Under the pieces are notes generated by a model, which was given only the letters and a program-made list of their open reading frames with translations, was not told the DNA's origin and did not search any database. A DNA stretch of 64,000 nucleotides from positions 151,355 through 215,354 of the forward strand of contig NZ_FWFL01000007.1 in assembly GCF_900172295.1 (NCBI RefSeq), given 5' to 3'. Shown here one piece after another: positions 8,571 to 16,488 of this stretch (within the stretch, counting starts at the first letter, position 1; every line of letters begins with the position of its first letter). The stretch comes from Roseovarius litorisediminis. Its GTDB lineage: Bacteria; Pseudomonadota; Alphaproteobacteria; Rhodobacterales; Rhodobacteraceae. Position numbers and translations under genes: made by a program.

Positions 8571-8591
8571 TTTTGCTACATAAATGCAAAA
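8571..8591. promoter_or_regulatory. Palindrome in divergent promoter region, candidate LysR operator
   Basis: TTTTGC-N9-GCAAAA is a perfect interrupted palindrome of 21 bases in the 121-base gap between the leftward operon and the LysR gene. LysR-type regulators bind such T-N11-A-type sites, usually in a divergent promoter of exactly this layout. The GAATTG hexamer is also present on both flanks (8565-8570 and 8597-8602). Assignment to this regulator is by position only. Confidence 0.5.
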
Positions 8592-8613
8592 AACTCGAAT
8601 TGAGTGCGGCGTC

Positions 8614-9462
8614 ATGAATATCACTTCCCTGCAAACCTTTCTGGCTATCGTCGATACCGGCAGCCTTGTACGGGCTTCGGCCAAGATGAACGTGACCCAA
8701 TCTACGGTCACCGCGCGCCTTAAAACGCTGGAGGAAGAACTGGGTCAGGTCCTTCTGAACCGGCAGAAATCCGGCACGACCCTGACACCTACGGGCACCA
8801 AGCTTTTGCGGTATGCGCGGGTCATGACCGGTATTTGGCGCCAGGCAAAACATGCAACTGCCCTTCCTGCCGGACTGGATTCGATCTGTACCTTCGGTTG
8901 TGACCGCGAACTTTGGCATGGTCCCGGACGCGCGTTTTTCAACAGGCTTATTTCCGATCATCCCGAAATGGCCGTCTCGGTGCATCAGGGCAGCTTTCGC
9001 GATCTCGGAACCTGGCTGGACGAAGGCATGGTCGACGTCATTCTGACTTACGATTCCGGGGGGCGTGGCAACCAGACAGTTTACCCTCTGCCACCAGAAG
9101 AGCTGGTTCTGTATTCAAACCGGCCGGACACGCCGATCGACGCGGACCCGCTTTACATCTTTGTAAACCACGGCGCCGAGTACCGACGCCAGCACGATGA
9201 AGCCTATCACAATGCCGGGGTGGAACGGATCAGTTTCGACAGTTCATGGTGGGCCTTGCAATGCATGCTCGACCGCGGCGGCTCGGCCTATCTGCCGCGG
9301 GCGCTTGCACAGCCGTATGTTGATGACGGCAAGATTTACGTCCTGGACATTGCACCCGTCTTTACCCGCAAAAAGAACCTGATCGTCAACGACATGGCTT
9401 CCAAAAACTGGGGCTGGTTCCAGCCCCTGGTCAATGAGCTTTGTCAGAAGGTGAGACTGTAA
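8614..9462 (+). CDS. LysR-family transcriptional regulator
   Basis: 282 residues from the ATG at 8614 (MNITSLQTFLAIVDTG); an in-frame ATG at 8584 lies within the palindrome region and is less likely. The N-terminal winged helix-turn-helix is typical (SLVRASAKMNVTQSTVTARLKTLEEELGQ region, residues about 15-50). The C-terminal co-inducer domain is divergent but of normal length. It is transcribed away from the catabolic operon and toward the ABC transporter genes, so it probably controls both. The inducer is probably the pathway substrate or an intermediate. Confidence 0.9.
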   Translation: MNITSLQTFLAIVDTGSLVRASAKMNVTQSTVTARLKTLEEELGQVLLNRQKSGTTLTPTGTKLLRYARVMTGIWRQAKHATALPAGLDSICTFGCDRELWHGPGRAFFNRLISDHPEMAVSVHQGSFRDLGTWLDEGMVDVILTYDSGGRGNQTVYPLPPEELVLYSNRPDTPIDADPLYIFVNHGAEYRRQHDEAYHNAGVERISFDSSWWALQCMLDRGGSAYLPRALAQPYVDDGKIYVLDIAPVFTRKKNLIVNDMASKNWGWFQPLVNELCQKVRL

Positions 9463-9784
9463 TCACAAGTCGCGAGACCGTCATTGCAGAGAACCCGAAC
9501 TCTATTTTTCGTAAATTTGAAAAAACCGCACGTTTTGTGCATAAAGTTTCACTTTTCAAAAATATTGTGGTTTGAAAGACTGATTACACCGTAAAATCCG
9601 GTTATACTGGGCCGTCATGAAACAGGAGGTAAAGTCGATCCGACGAAGTGCCAAACGGATTTCTGGAAAGATCTGGCACTATAAGAGGAATAATTTTGGC
9701 CCTATCTCTTCAACGACCCAACACACACTGTGCAACAAAAACCAAAAGCCCGAAAATGGGCGCCCAACAAGGAGATATCTAAAA
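9463..9784 (+). promoter_or_regulatory. Upstream region of the betaine-type ABC transporter
   Basis: No gene is supported here. The region is AT-rich and contains an inverted repeat GCAC-GTTTT-GTGC at 9528-9540 and a good -10-like hexamer TATACT at 9603-9608, without a convincing -35. The frame of the transporter gene is open through 9617-9784, but the translation lacks family similarity and the signal peptide starts at 9785 behind GGAGAT, so this part is read as a 5' leader. Confidence 0.45.
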
Positions 9785-10735
9785 ATGAAGAAACTCACAG
9801 CGCTTGCAACCGGAACCATGATGGCATTTGCCGCTCCGGTAATGGCCGCAGACATCGTAATCGGCGTGCCCAACTGGCCATCGGTCAACGCAACCGCACA
9901 CATCCTGAAGGCAGCAATCGAACAGAATCTCGGTTTTGAAGTTGAACTGCAGAACGGCACCAACCCGATCGTATTCGAAGCGATGGACAGCGGAGCCATG
10001 CATGTCCACCCCGAGGTCTGGATGCCCAACCAGCAAAACCTGCACGACACTTTCGTCAAGGAAAAAGGCACTGTCGTCATGAACCCCAACGGGGTTGAGG
10101 CATTCCAGGGCATGTGCGTCGATAAAGCCAGCGCCGACAAACACGGCATCACTTCAATCGATGATCTGTCCAATCCGGACATCGCCGCCCTTTTCGACAC
10201 CAATGGCGACGGCCAGGGCGAGGCATGGATCGGTGCCCCGGGCTGGGCCTCGACCAATGTCGAGCGTATCCGCGCCAAATCCTATGGCTATGACCAGACA
10301 CTGGAACTGACCCAGTCGGACGAAACCATCGCCTATGCCAACCTTGCCAACGCGATCAAGGCGGGCGAGCCATGGCTGGGTTTCTGCTACACACCCCACT
10401 ATGTCTTTGCCCTGCATGACATGCAAATTCTGGAAGAGCCGCCTTACGACGCGGCCAAGTGGAACGTAAAGCAACCCACCGACGATCCCAACTGGCTGGA
10501 AGTTTCCGAAGCCGGCGTTGCCTGGGATCTGGCCTACCTGCACATTCACTATGCGAAATCGCTTGAAAACGACTTCCCCGCCGTGGCCAGCATGCTCAGC
10601 AAGGTAAACTTCGACACCAAAGCTGTGTCCGATATGACCTTTGCTGTGGTGATCGACAAAAAAGATCCGGCCGCCTATGCCGACGAGTGGATTGCGGCAC
10701 ACGAAGATCAGGTTCTTGGCTGGTTCGCAGAATGA
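9785..10735 (+). CDS. Periplasmic substrate-binding protein of a glycine betaine/quaternary-amine-type ABC transporter
   Basis: 316 residues with a Sec signal peptide (MKKLTALATGTMMAFAAP, cleavage after MA at about residue 21). The mature part is of the OpuAC/ProX type: VPNWPSVNATAHI at the start and several conserved Trp residues (W31, W79) that could form the aromatic cage used to bind a quaternary ammonium group. Residues 138-149 (DTNGDGQGEAWI) form an EF-hand-like calcium loop in the exported domain. It is the first gene of a three-gene transporter set and is separated from the ATPase gene by a terminator-like hairpin. Exact ligand unknown. Confidence 0.85.
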   Translation: MKKLTALATGTMMAFAAPVMAADIVIGVPNWPSVNATAHILKAAIEQNLGFEVELQNGTNPIVFEAMDSGAMHVHPEVWMPNQQNLHDTFVKEKGTVVMNPNGVEAFQGMCVDKASADKHGITSIDDLSNPDIAALFDTNGDGQGEAWIGAPGWASTNVERIRAKSYGYDQTLELTQSDETIAYANLANAIKAGEPWLGFCYTPHYVFALHDMQILEEPPYDAAKWNVKQPTDDPNWLEVSEAGVAWDLAYLHIHYAKSLENDFPAVASMLSKVNFDTKAVSDMTFAVVIDKKDPAAYADEWIAAHEDQVLGWFAE

Positions 10736-10766
10736 TCTGCACTGCACTAGCTTAAAATCATCATAG

Positions 10767-10794
10767 GGCCGCCGGGCATTTCCGGCGGTCTTTT
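10767..10794 (+). terminator. Terminator-like hairpin between binding protein and ATPase genes
   Basis: A nine-pair stem (GGCCGCCGG with CCGGCGGTC, one G-U pair), a six-base loop and TTTT at 10791-10794. It stands 31 bases after the binding-protein stop and 20 bases before the ATPase start, so it is probably a partial terminator that leaves the binding protein more abundant than the membrane components, as is common for ABC importers. Confidence 0.7.
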
Positions 10795-10813
10795 GCTCAG
10801 TGAAGGGGAGATC

Positions 10814-11851
10814 ATGAGCGAAACCGTAGTCAGCCTGAAAGACGTCTGGAAAATCTTCGGCGCCCGCGCCGACGAGGCGATGCAGGCAGTGAAAAACGAA
10901 GGCATCGGAAAGCCCGAGGTGCTGGAACGCTTTCAATGCGTTGTGGGTGTTCAAGGCGCCACATTCGATGTTCCACGGGGTGAGATCTTTTGCATCATGG
11001 GCCTGTCCGGATCGGGCAAATCCACCCTGGTGCGCCACATCAACCGCCTGATCGAACCTACTGCAGGCACAATCGAAATTCTGGGCCGTGATGTGTCATC
11101 GATGAGCGCATCTGAGCTACGCCGCGTTCGGGCTCAGCAGATCGGCATGGTGTTTCAGCACATGGCGCTGATGCCACACCGATCGGTCCGCGACAATGTC
11201 GCCTACCCACTGGAAATCAGGAAGGTTTCCAAATCCAAACGCTGGGCCGTATCCGATCATGCGTTGGGTCTGGTCGACCTGACAGGCTACGAAGATCGTC
11301 TTCCAAAAGAGCTCTCAGGCGGCATGCAACAACGCGTTGGTATTGCCCGCGCGCTGGCGTCCGACCCCGAGATTTTGCTGATGGACGAGCCCTTCTCGGC
11401 GCTTGACCCTCTTATCCGCCTGCAATTGCAGGACCAGTTCAAGGCGCTTGTCGCCCAACTTAAGAAAACCACGCTTTTCATCACCCATGATCTGGACGAG
11501 GCCATCCGCATCGGCCATCGCATCGCAATCATGAAAGACGGCGTAATCGTACAGATCGGCACCCCAGAGGACATCGTGATGAACCCCGCCGACGATTACG
11601 TGCGCGAATTCGTTCAGGGCATCTCCAAACTGAAACTGGTCAAGGCCCATTCGATCATGCAGCCGCTTGGCAGTTACAAGGGCTCGCTGGAAGGCGCGCC
11701 GCGCGCCGATGAAGGCGCTGATCTGGATCAGTTGATTGATCTGGCTGTCGGCAGCGAACAACCGGTGGTCATCACCGAAAACGGAAACGATGTAGGCATC
11801 GTGACCAAACCGCGCCTGCTGCGCGGCATTCAGGGGGGCAAAGATGAGTGA
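10814..11851 (+). CDS. ATP-binding subunit of betaine-type ABC transporter (ProV/OpuAA-like)
   Basis: 345 residues from the ATG at 10814, behind AAGGGGAG. It carries the ProV-type N-terminal helix region (residues 17-40), Walker A GLSGSGKS at 63-70, signature LSGGMQQR, Walker B LLMDEP and the switch His in LFITHDLDEA. The C-terminus has a single CBS-like half (VVITENGNDVGIVTKPRLL), shorter than the double CBS of osmosensing ProV/OpuA. Regulation by ionic strength is therefore less likely and a nutritional role is favoured. The stop overlaps the permease start by eight bases. Confidence 0.9.
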   Translation: MSETVVSLKDVWKIFGARADEAMQAVKNEGIGKPEVLERFQCVVGVQGATFDVPRGEIFCIMGLSGSGKSTLVRHINRLIEPTAGTIEILGRDVSSMSASELRRVRAQQIGMVFQHMALMPHRSVRDNVAYPLEIRKVSKSKRWAVSDHALGLVDLTGYEDRLPKELSGGMQQRVGIARALASDPEILLMDEPFSALDPLIRLQLQDQFKALVAQLKKTTLFITHDLDEAIRIGHRIAIMKDGVIVQIGTPEDIVMNPADDYVREFVQGISKLKLVKAHSIMQPLGSYKGSLEGAPRADEGADLDQLIDLAVGSEQPVVITENGNDVGIVTKPRLLRGIQGGKDE

Positions 11852-13436
11852 TCCAACGTCCGAGATGAAAGTTACCGCCGCCTCGGATATCGAGGTCGAC
11901 CGCGACGCGCTTGATGCCTCTATCAAGAATTTCGCTGGCGATAGCGGCGGCTATTACGCGGGGGTCTTCCACAAGATCCACGATGCCACCGGTCTATTAC
12001 CCACCACCTTCAATTTGTGGGCAGCCCTGCTTGGGCCGCTCTGGTCTGCGTCCCGCGCTGTCTGGGGCATGTTCTGGACTTTCCTCATTCTCGAGGTCAT
12101 CGCCTGGGTTCAGATTGGCCGTGGCTGGTGGGGTAACCCTGGCTCGGATATGGCTGACCGCGCCCAGCGCCAGCTGGACCGAGCACAGGAATTTCTCGAC
12201 AAAGCGGCCGCCGCAACGGCATCCGGCGAAGATCCGGAACGCTTTAACAAATTGGCCGAAAACATCACCAAAGCTGCCAATGATAGCCTTGCCAAGGCAG
12301 ACGCTGCCCAGTCGCAGGCATTTGGCATCATGCTGACCGGCCTTGCCCTGCTTGTATTTTTCAAACTGATACAGGGGTTTTATGCCAATACTGCCTATGA
12401 AAAGCAGTATTCCCGCTGGCGGATTGACCCGGATAGCACCGAAAGCGGTCGCAGCATGCGCAACATTGCTTTGGGGGCCATTCTTGTGGCTGCGATTGCG
12501 CCATTGATCGTATTCCGGTTCACCATCAGCTCTTCGATCCCGATGCTCGATACCTTTCCCGAGGATCAGGCTTCAGCACTATTTCTGGGCAACGGATCCG
12601 CAAACCTGTTCACAAGCGTGGCCAACTGGCTGAATGCCGTGATCGACTCGGCCGTGACCGCCTGGAGCGATGTTACACGGGGTATCATCGTATTTGTAAA
12701 AACTGTTCTTGACGGTCTGCAACTTGCTCTCAGCGGCTCGCCTTGGCCCGTGGTGATGCTAGTCATCTGCGTTACCGCATGGCGCGCTGCAGGTCCCCGC
12801 GTGGCCATCTTTACGGCTGCCTCGCTCGCCTATATCGCGCTTTTCGGCTACTGGGAGCTGGCAATGGAAACCGTGGCACTTGTCGGGGCTGCGGTGCTGA
12901 TCAGCGTAGCAATCGGCATTCCGTTAGGCATCTGGTTTGGCAAATCCAAACGTGCCTACAAAATCGCCGAACCGGTTCTGGACCTGATGCAGACCCTGCC
13001 CGCCTTTGTCTACCTGATCCCGATCATTGCGTTTTTCGGCACCGGCAACCCGCCGGGCATTCTGGCGACGATCATCTTTGGCATGCCGCCGGTCATTCGC
13101 CTGACCGCCCTTGGCATGCGCGGCGTTCCTGAAAGCATCAAAGAGGCTGCCGTGGCCTTTGGCGCGTCGCGCTTTCAACTGCTCAAGGATGTCGAGGTGC
13201 CGCTGGCGTTGCCGTCGATCATGGCCGGCGTCAACCAGACCATCCTGATGTGCCTGTCGATGGTGGTGATCATCTCGCTTATTGGCGGCGGTGGCCTTGG
13301 CAAGGTTATCCTTGAGGCACTGCAATATGCCGCCAAAGGCGAGGGCCTGCTGGGTGGCTTTGCCATCCTCTTCTGCGCCATGGTCATCGACCGTATTGTA
13401 CAAGGCGCCTTTCGCCGAAAAGATCAGACAGACTGA
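11844..13436 (+). CDS. Permease subunit of betaine-type ABC transporter with extra N-terminal membrane domain
   Basis: 530 residues, much longer than the roughly 280-350 of ProW. The last 270 residues are a normal binding-protein-dependent permease with the EAA loop (ESIKEAAVAFGASRFQLLKD). The first 240 or so hold an added unit: an FNLWAALLGPLWSASRAVW segment that resembles DUF2628-type membrane proteins, a charged Ala-rich helix (RAQRQLDRAQEFLDKAAAAT) likely to form a coiled coil, and further transmembrane segments. Overlap with the ATPase gene shows coupling. The extension may have a sensing or assembly role (inference). Confidence 0.85.
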   Translation: MSDPTSEMKVTAASDIEVDRDALDASIKNFAGDSGGYYAGVFHKIHDATGLLPTTFNLWAALLGPLWSASRAVWGMFWTFLILEVIAWVQIGRGWWGNPGSDMADRAQRQLDRAQEFLDKAAAATASGEDPERFNKLAENITKAANDSLAKADAAQSQAFGIMLTGLALLVFFKLIQGFYANTAYEKQYSRWRIDPDSTESGRSMRNIALGAILVAAIAPLIVFRFTISSSIPMLDTFPEDQASALFLGNGSANLFTSVANWLNAVIDSAVTAWSDVTRGIIVFVKTVLDGLQLALSGSPWPVVMLVICVTAWRAAGPRVAIFTAASLAYIALFGYWELAMETVALVGAAVLISVAIGIPLGIWFGKSKRAYKIAEPVLDLMQTLPAFVYLIPIIAFFGTGNPPGILATIIFGMPPVIRLTALGMRGVPESIKEAAVAFGASRFQLLKDVEVPLALPSIMAGVNQTILMCLSMVVIISLIGGGGLGKVILEALQYAAKGEGLLGGFAILFCAMVIDRIVQGAFRRKDQTD

Positions 13437-13442
13437 TTTCCC

Positions 13443-13474
13443 GACCGGCCCGGGCAATTCGCCCTGGGCCGGTC
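13443..13474. terminator. Strong hairpin between convergent genes
   Basis: GACCGGCCC-GGGC pairs with GCCC-T-GGGCCGGTC over 13 base pairs with one bulged base and a five-base loop. It lies between the ends of the permease gene (13436) and the exonuclease-fusion gene (13526). No U tract follows on either strand, but position and strength fit a bidirectional transcription stop. Confidence 0.6.
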
Positions 13475-13525
13475 GCAAACCTTGCAAAATCCACATGGAA
13501 ACCCTTCAGCGCTCACAGTCGGCGC

Positions 13526-15586
13526 TCAGTAATTCTGCGCCTTGCGGATCTGCGTCATCCGCCGTTCGGCCGCGATGGCCTGCCGCAATGTCCCGATGCC
13601 CTCACCCTGCATAACCTTAAGCATTTGCTGGAAAACTTCCGCAGTCGCCACCGCATCACCCAATGCGGTATGGCGCAATTCAGGTGCAATCGACACCCCG
13701 AACCGCCCCGCCAGAGCATCCAGCGTATGCGACCCCGTATGCTCAAACAGCGCTGCCGAAAGCAAAACAGTACACAAAACCGGCTGCGAGAATTTTCGAC
13801 CGATCTGCTGTTCCTTCAGGCGCAGGAAAGCAAGATCAAATGGTGCGTTATGTGCAACTAAAACAGAGTCTTGGCAAAAATCATGAAACCGCTTTCCAGC
13901 CTCGGAAATACCCGGGGCATCGACCACCATATCGTCGGTTATATGATGCACGGCCGTTGTTGCCGCCGGAATCGGACGCCCCGGATTGACCAGCGTCTCA
14001 AACACTTCCCCTCGGAGCAGGCGACCATTTACGATACGCACACCCGCAATCTGAACGATCTCGTCCCCATTACTGGGAGACAACCCTGTGGTTTCGGTAT
14101 CAAACACGACGAACGATAGCTCAGACAATGGACGGTCGGCCATATCATCGTCGAGTGCAACGGCGGGAAGATTGAAATCGTAAAACTCCGGCCTTGCCTC
14201 CGACGCACTCAGCACCGGCTCTCCTGCAGCGACAAGTGGTAGCACGATACGATGACCATCTGCCTGGATCTCCGACCAAATCTCGGTTCGATGACCATCA
14301 AGAACATCACGCCCGGTATACTGGCCATACCCCCCTGAAATTGGCTGCTGCACCCAGGCATCAATCAGACCATCTGGCGTTTCCTCGCCATTCCAGATGA
14401 TGGTCAACCAGACCTCGTGGTCATGTGGTTCAGCTTTCAGAGTGATGTCGTGACGCGTTTCAGACTTGGCCAATCCGTTTAGAACCAGGGCTAAAAGCCC
14501 GACAATCGCGAACCCGTCACATCGCATAAATTGCGAGCCGCCTACTGAATCCAGCTTCGTAATTCCCCGGGCCCTGAGTGCATCAAAAATGTCCTCGGCG
14601 GCCACTTCCGTCATCGGCCAGTGCCGCGACGCAGCCGAACCATAACGCGGGCCTGTATCGCTGAGGCAGGTGAACAGACGGTCGACCTCTTCACGCATTG
14701 CCGCATTGAATGTAGCACGGGTCTTGGCGGGCATATCGCCGTCCTCCTGCAGCACGTCGAGAACAGCACTCAACGCAGCAGCCGGGCGGCGCACCTGCTC
14801 CAGCATGGTGTTGAAAAGATGGTCTCTTTCGGCATGGACTTGCAGATCCTCAGTGGCGTCGTGAAAAATTAACACGTGGCCCAACCGTTCCTCATCCGAG
14901 ATAACCGGGCTGATCCGGGCAAGAAAGAAACGGGATCCGTCTGCGCTGGCCGCCAGAAAGCTTTCAGCCTCGATCTGCCCGCGGGCGTATTTGGATTCCA
15001 TCCGTTTTAGCGCATGTTCCAGCGGTTCGGGACGCAGAAAGGCCTGAATTCTTCGATCCAGACCAAGCGCGCCCAGCAACTGCTGGGCAACGCGGTTATA
15101 CAGCATCACCCGGTTATCCGGCGTCAGAACAACAGCCCCTTCGGCCAGATCATGCAACAGCGTTTCAAACAGCGCCTTCTCACGGTTGATCCGCGCCGTT
15201 TCAAGCGCGACGGCGTGCTCCTGTGCCGCTCGCGCCTCGGACAGGGCATCATGAATGGTGCTGACTGCCGGTGCCAGCGCCCCCAGATACCGCGCCTGTT
15301 TTTCGTCGATGTCGGCATCAACGCCCGCCCGTGCACGCGTGTTCAGCTCCGACGCCAGTGCCAGGATCGGTTTTGCCACGTTTTCATCAAACAGAAGCCC
15401 AACCCAGGCGGCCAGCCCCAGCAGACCGAAACCGGCGACTATTCCTGCCGTGACATAGCCTTCGACCGGGCCGCCCATGCGTGTATACCCCAGCCACAGG
15501 CCCCCGCAGATGGCAATCGACCCGCCCAAAGCAAGGGCTGCGAAAAACAACGCAAAGCGCAGTCTCAGACCAAATCGTTCAGCCAT
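13526..15586 (-). CDS. Degenerate sensor histidine kinase fused to a DnaQ-like 3'-5' exonuclease
   Basis: 686 residues. Two transmembrane segments (about 11-33 and 43-66) are followed by a linker, a PAS-like domain (140-250), a HisKA-like helix pair (253-310) and a remnant ATPase region (350-450). At the phosphoacceptor position the sequence is MLEQVRRPAA, with Glu263 in place of His, and the ATPase G boxes are eroded, so it should not autophosphorylate. Residues 490-660 are a complete DEDDh exonuclease: D496 and E498 in FDTETTGL, D584 in HNAPFD, H639 and D644 in RHTALGDA. It ends the acetate-linked operon and overlaps the receiver gene by eight bases. Similar 'probable nuclease' genes sit by actP homologues elsewhere, for example in Pseudomonas. 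Confidence 0.85.
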   Translation of the reverse strand: MAERFGLRLRFALFFAALALGGSIAICGGLWLGYTRMGGPVEGYVTAGIVAGFGLLGLAAWVGLLFDENVAKPILALASELNTRARAGVDADIDEKQARYLGALAPAVSTIHDALSEARAAQEHAVALETARINREKALFETLLHDLAEGAVVLTPDNRVMLYNRVAQQLLGALGLDRRIQAFLRPEPLEHALKRMESKYARGQIEAESFLAASADGSRFFLARISPVISDEERLGHVLIFHDATEDLQVHAERDHLFNTMLEQVRRPAAALSAVLDVLQEDGDMPAKTRATFNAAMREEVDRLFTCLSDTGPRYGSAASRHWPMTEVAAEDIFDALRARGITKLDSVGGSQFMRCDGFAIVGLLALVLNGLAKSETRHDITLKAEPHDHEVWLTIIWNGEETPDGLIDAWVQQPISGGYGQYTGRDVLDGHRTEIWSEIQADGHRIVLPLVAAGEPVLSASEARPEFYDFNLPAVALDDDMADRPLSELSFVVFDTETTGLSPSNGDEIVQIAGVRIVNGRLLRGEVFETLVNPGRPIPAATTAVHHITDDMVVDAPGISEAGKRFHDFCQDSVLVAHNAPFDLAFLRLKEQQIGRKFSQPVLCTVLLSAALFEHTGSHTLDALAGRFGVSIAPELRHTALGDAVATAEVFQQMLKVMQGEGIGTLRQAIAAERRMTQIRKAQNY

Positions 15587-15962
15587 TGGGGGTCTCCCCC
15601 AGCAACGCGCTGATCTCGTTTGTCAGATCGCTGGTGGCAAACGGTTTTGTCAGAAACGCATCTGCCCCAAGGGCCAGCCCCTTGCGCCGTTCAACTTCAC
15701 CGCCACGTGCCGTCATCATCAAAATCTTGAGATGCTTCAGCGACGGATCCTTGCGTATGATCTGGCAGATTTCATAACCCGAACGCTCGGGCAGCATGAC
15801 ATCCAGAACCACAAGATCAGGACATTCCTCGGCGAGGGCCGCAATGGCATCATTGCCTGTCGCCACACGTCGCAGCCTATACCCCTTTCGACCGATCAGA
15901 AATTCCAACGCCAATGCAATATTGTCTTCGTCTTCGACCAGAAGAATTGACTTTGCAGACAT
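15579..15962 (-). CDS. Single-domain response regulator (receiver only)
   Basis: 127 residues forming just a CheY-like receiver. It has the acidic pocket (VEDED at 9-13), the phosphoacceptor Asp54 in VVLDVMLPERSG, Thr84 in MMTAR and Lys106 in LTKPF, so it should be phosphorylatable. There is no output domain. Its partner kinase is not obvious, because the adjacent histidine-kinase-like protein lacks the phosphoacceptor His. A kinase elsewhere or acetyl phosphate could phosphorylate it (inference). Coupled by overlap to the downstream exonuclease-fusion gene. Confidence 0.9.
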   Translation of the reverse strand: MSAKSILLVEDEDNIALALEFLIGRKGYRLRRVATGNDAIAALAEECPDLVVLDVMLPERSGYEICQIIRKDPSLKHLKILMMTARGGEVERRKGLALGADAFLTKPFATSDLTNEISALLGETPNG

Positions 15963-15979
15963 TGGACTCTCCTTTGCAG

Positions 15980-16486
15980 TCAGCCTTTGCAGATGGCCCG
16001 GATTAGCGGATCATCAGCGCCAGCCGTGATCCAATTGGCCGCTGCCGGGTCAGCCAGGCTTTTATCGGTCACCACTGAGCGCGCCTGCATTTCACAATTG
16101 ACCAGTTGGGGCTTTATCGCAGTAGGCGACCAGCGGGCAAAAAGGTAAAGATCTACCATCTGAGTGTCGGGTGCATCTGGGTTTTTGCGAATACTGCGCG
16201 TATCCAATGTCATCAGGCGCGTGGTCTGTGGGGCAAGGTATGTCCAGGGTTTCCAGTATTTCTTTTCTTCGGCGCTGTAGATCACAACCAAACCTTCGGG
16301 CAACTCGGCTGTGACGCGCCCAGCCCAGCTATATTCCGACCAAATGGTATAACCGAGCATGGCCAGCCCTGCCGCCACTGGTATGATCGAGCGCGGCAAA
16401 CGGCCACCGGTGAAAACATTCAGCACCATCACAAGGCCGGCAACGCCGATCCCGGCCGCAAATGTCGCAATCAATTCAAAAAACAT
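15980..16486 (-). CDS. Small membrane-anchored protein of unknown function
   Basis: 168 residues. Two hydrophobic helices at about 5-26 and 33-50 are followed by a soluble part of some 115 residues with conserved-looking YWKPWTYLAPQTTRLMTLD and YLFARWSPTAIKPQLVNCE. I do not recognise the family. It starts two bases before the end of the upstream DUF294 gene and sits 17 bases ahead of the receiver gene, so it belongs to the same operon. It may link the signalling proteins to the membrane or to the acetate symporter. Confidence 0.65.
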   Translation of the reverse strand: MFFELIATFAAGIGVAGLVMVLNVFTGGRLPRSIIPVAAGLAMLGYTIWSEYSWAGRVTAELPEGLVVIYSAEEKKYWKPWTYLAPQTTRLMTLDTRSIRKNPDAPDTQMVDLYLFARWSPTAIKPQLVNCEMQARSVVTDKSLADPAAANWITAGADDPLIRAICKG

Positions 16487-16488
16487 AG

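Noticed and set aside
9617..9784. N-terminal extension of the ABC binding protein
   Set aside because: The in-frame upstream codons lack similarity and would bury the signal peptide that starts at 9785 behind a good ribosome binding site.
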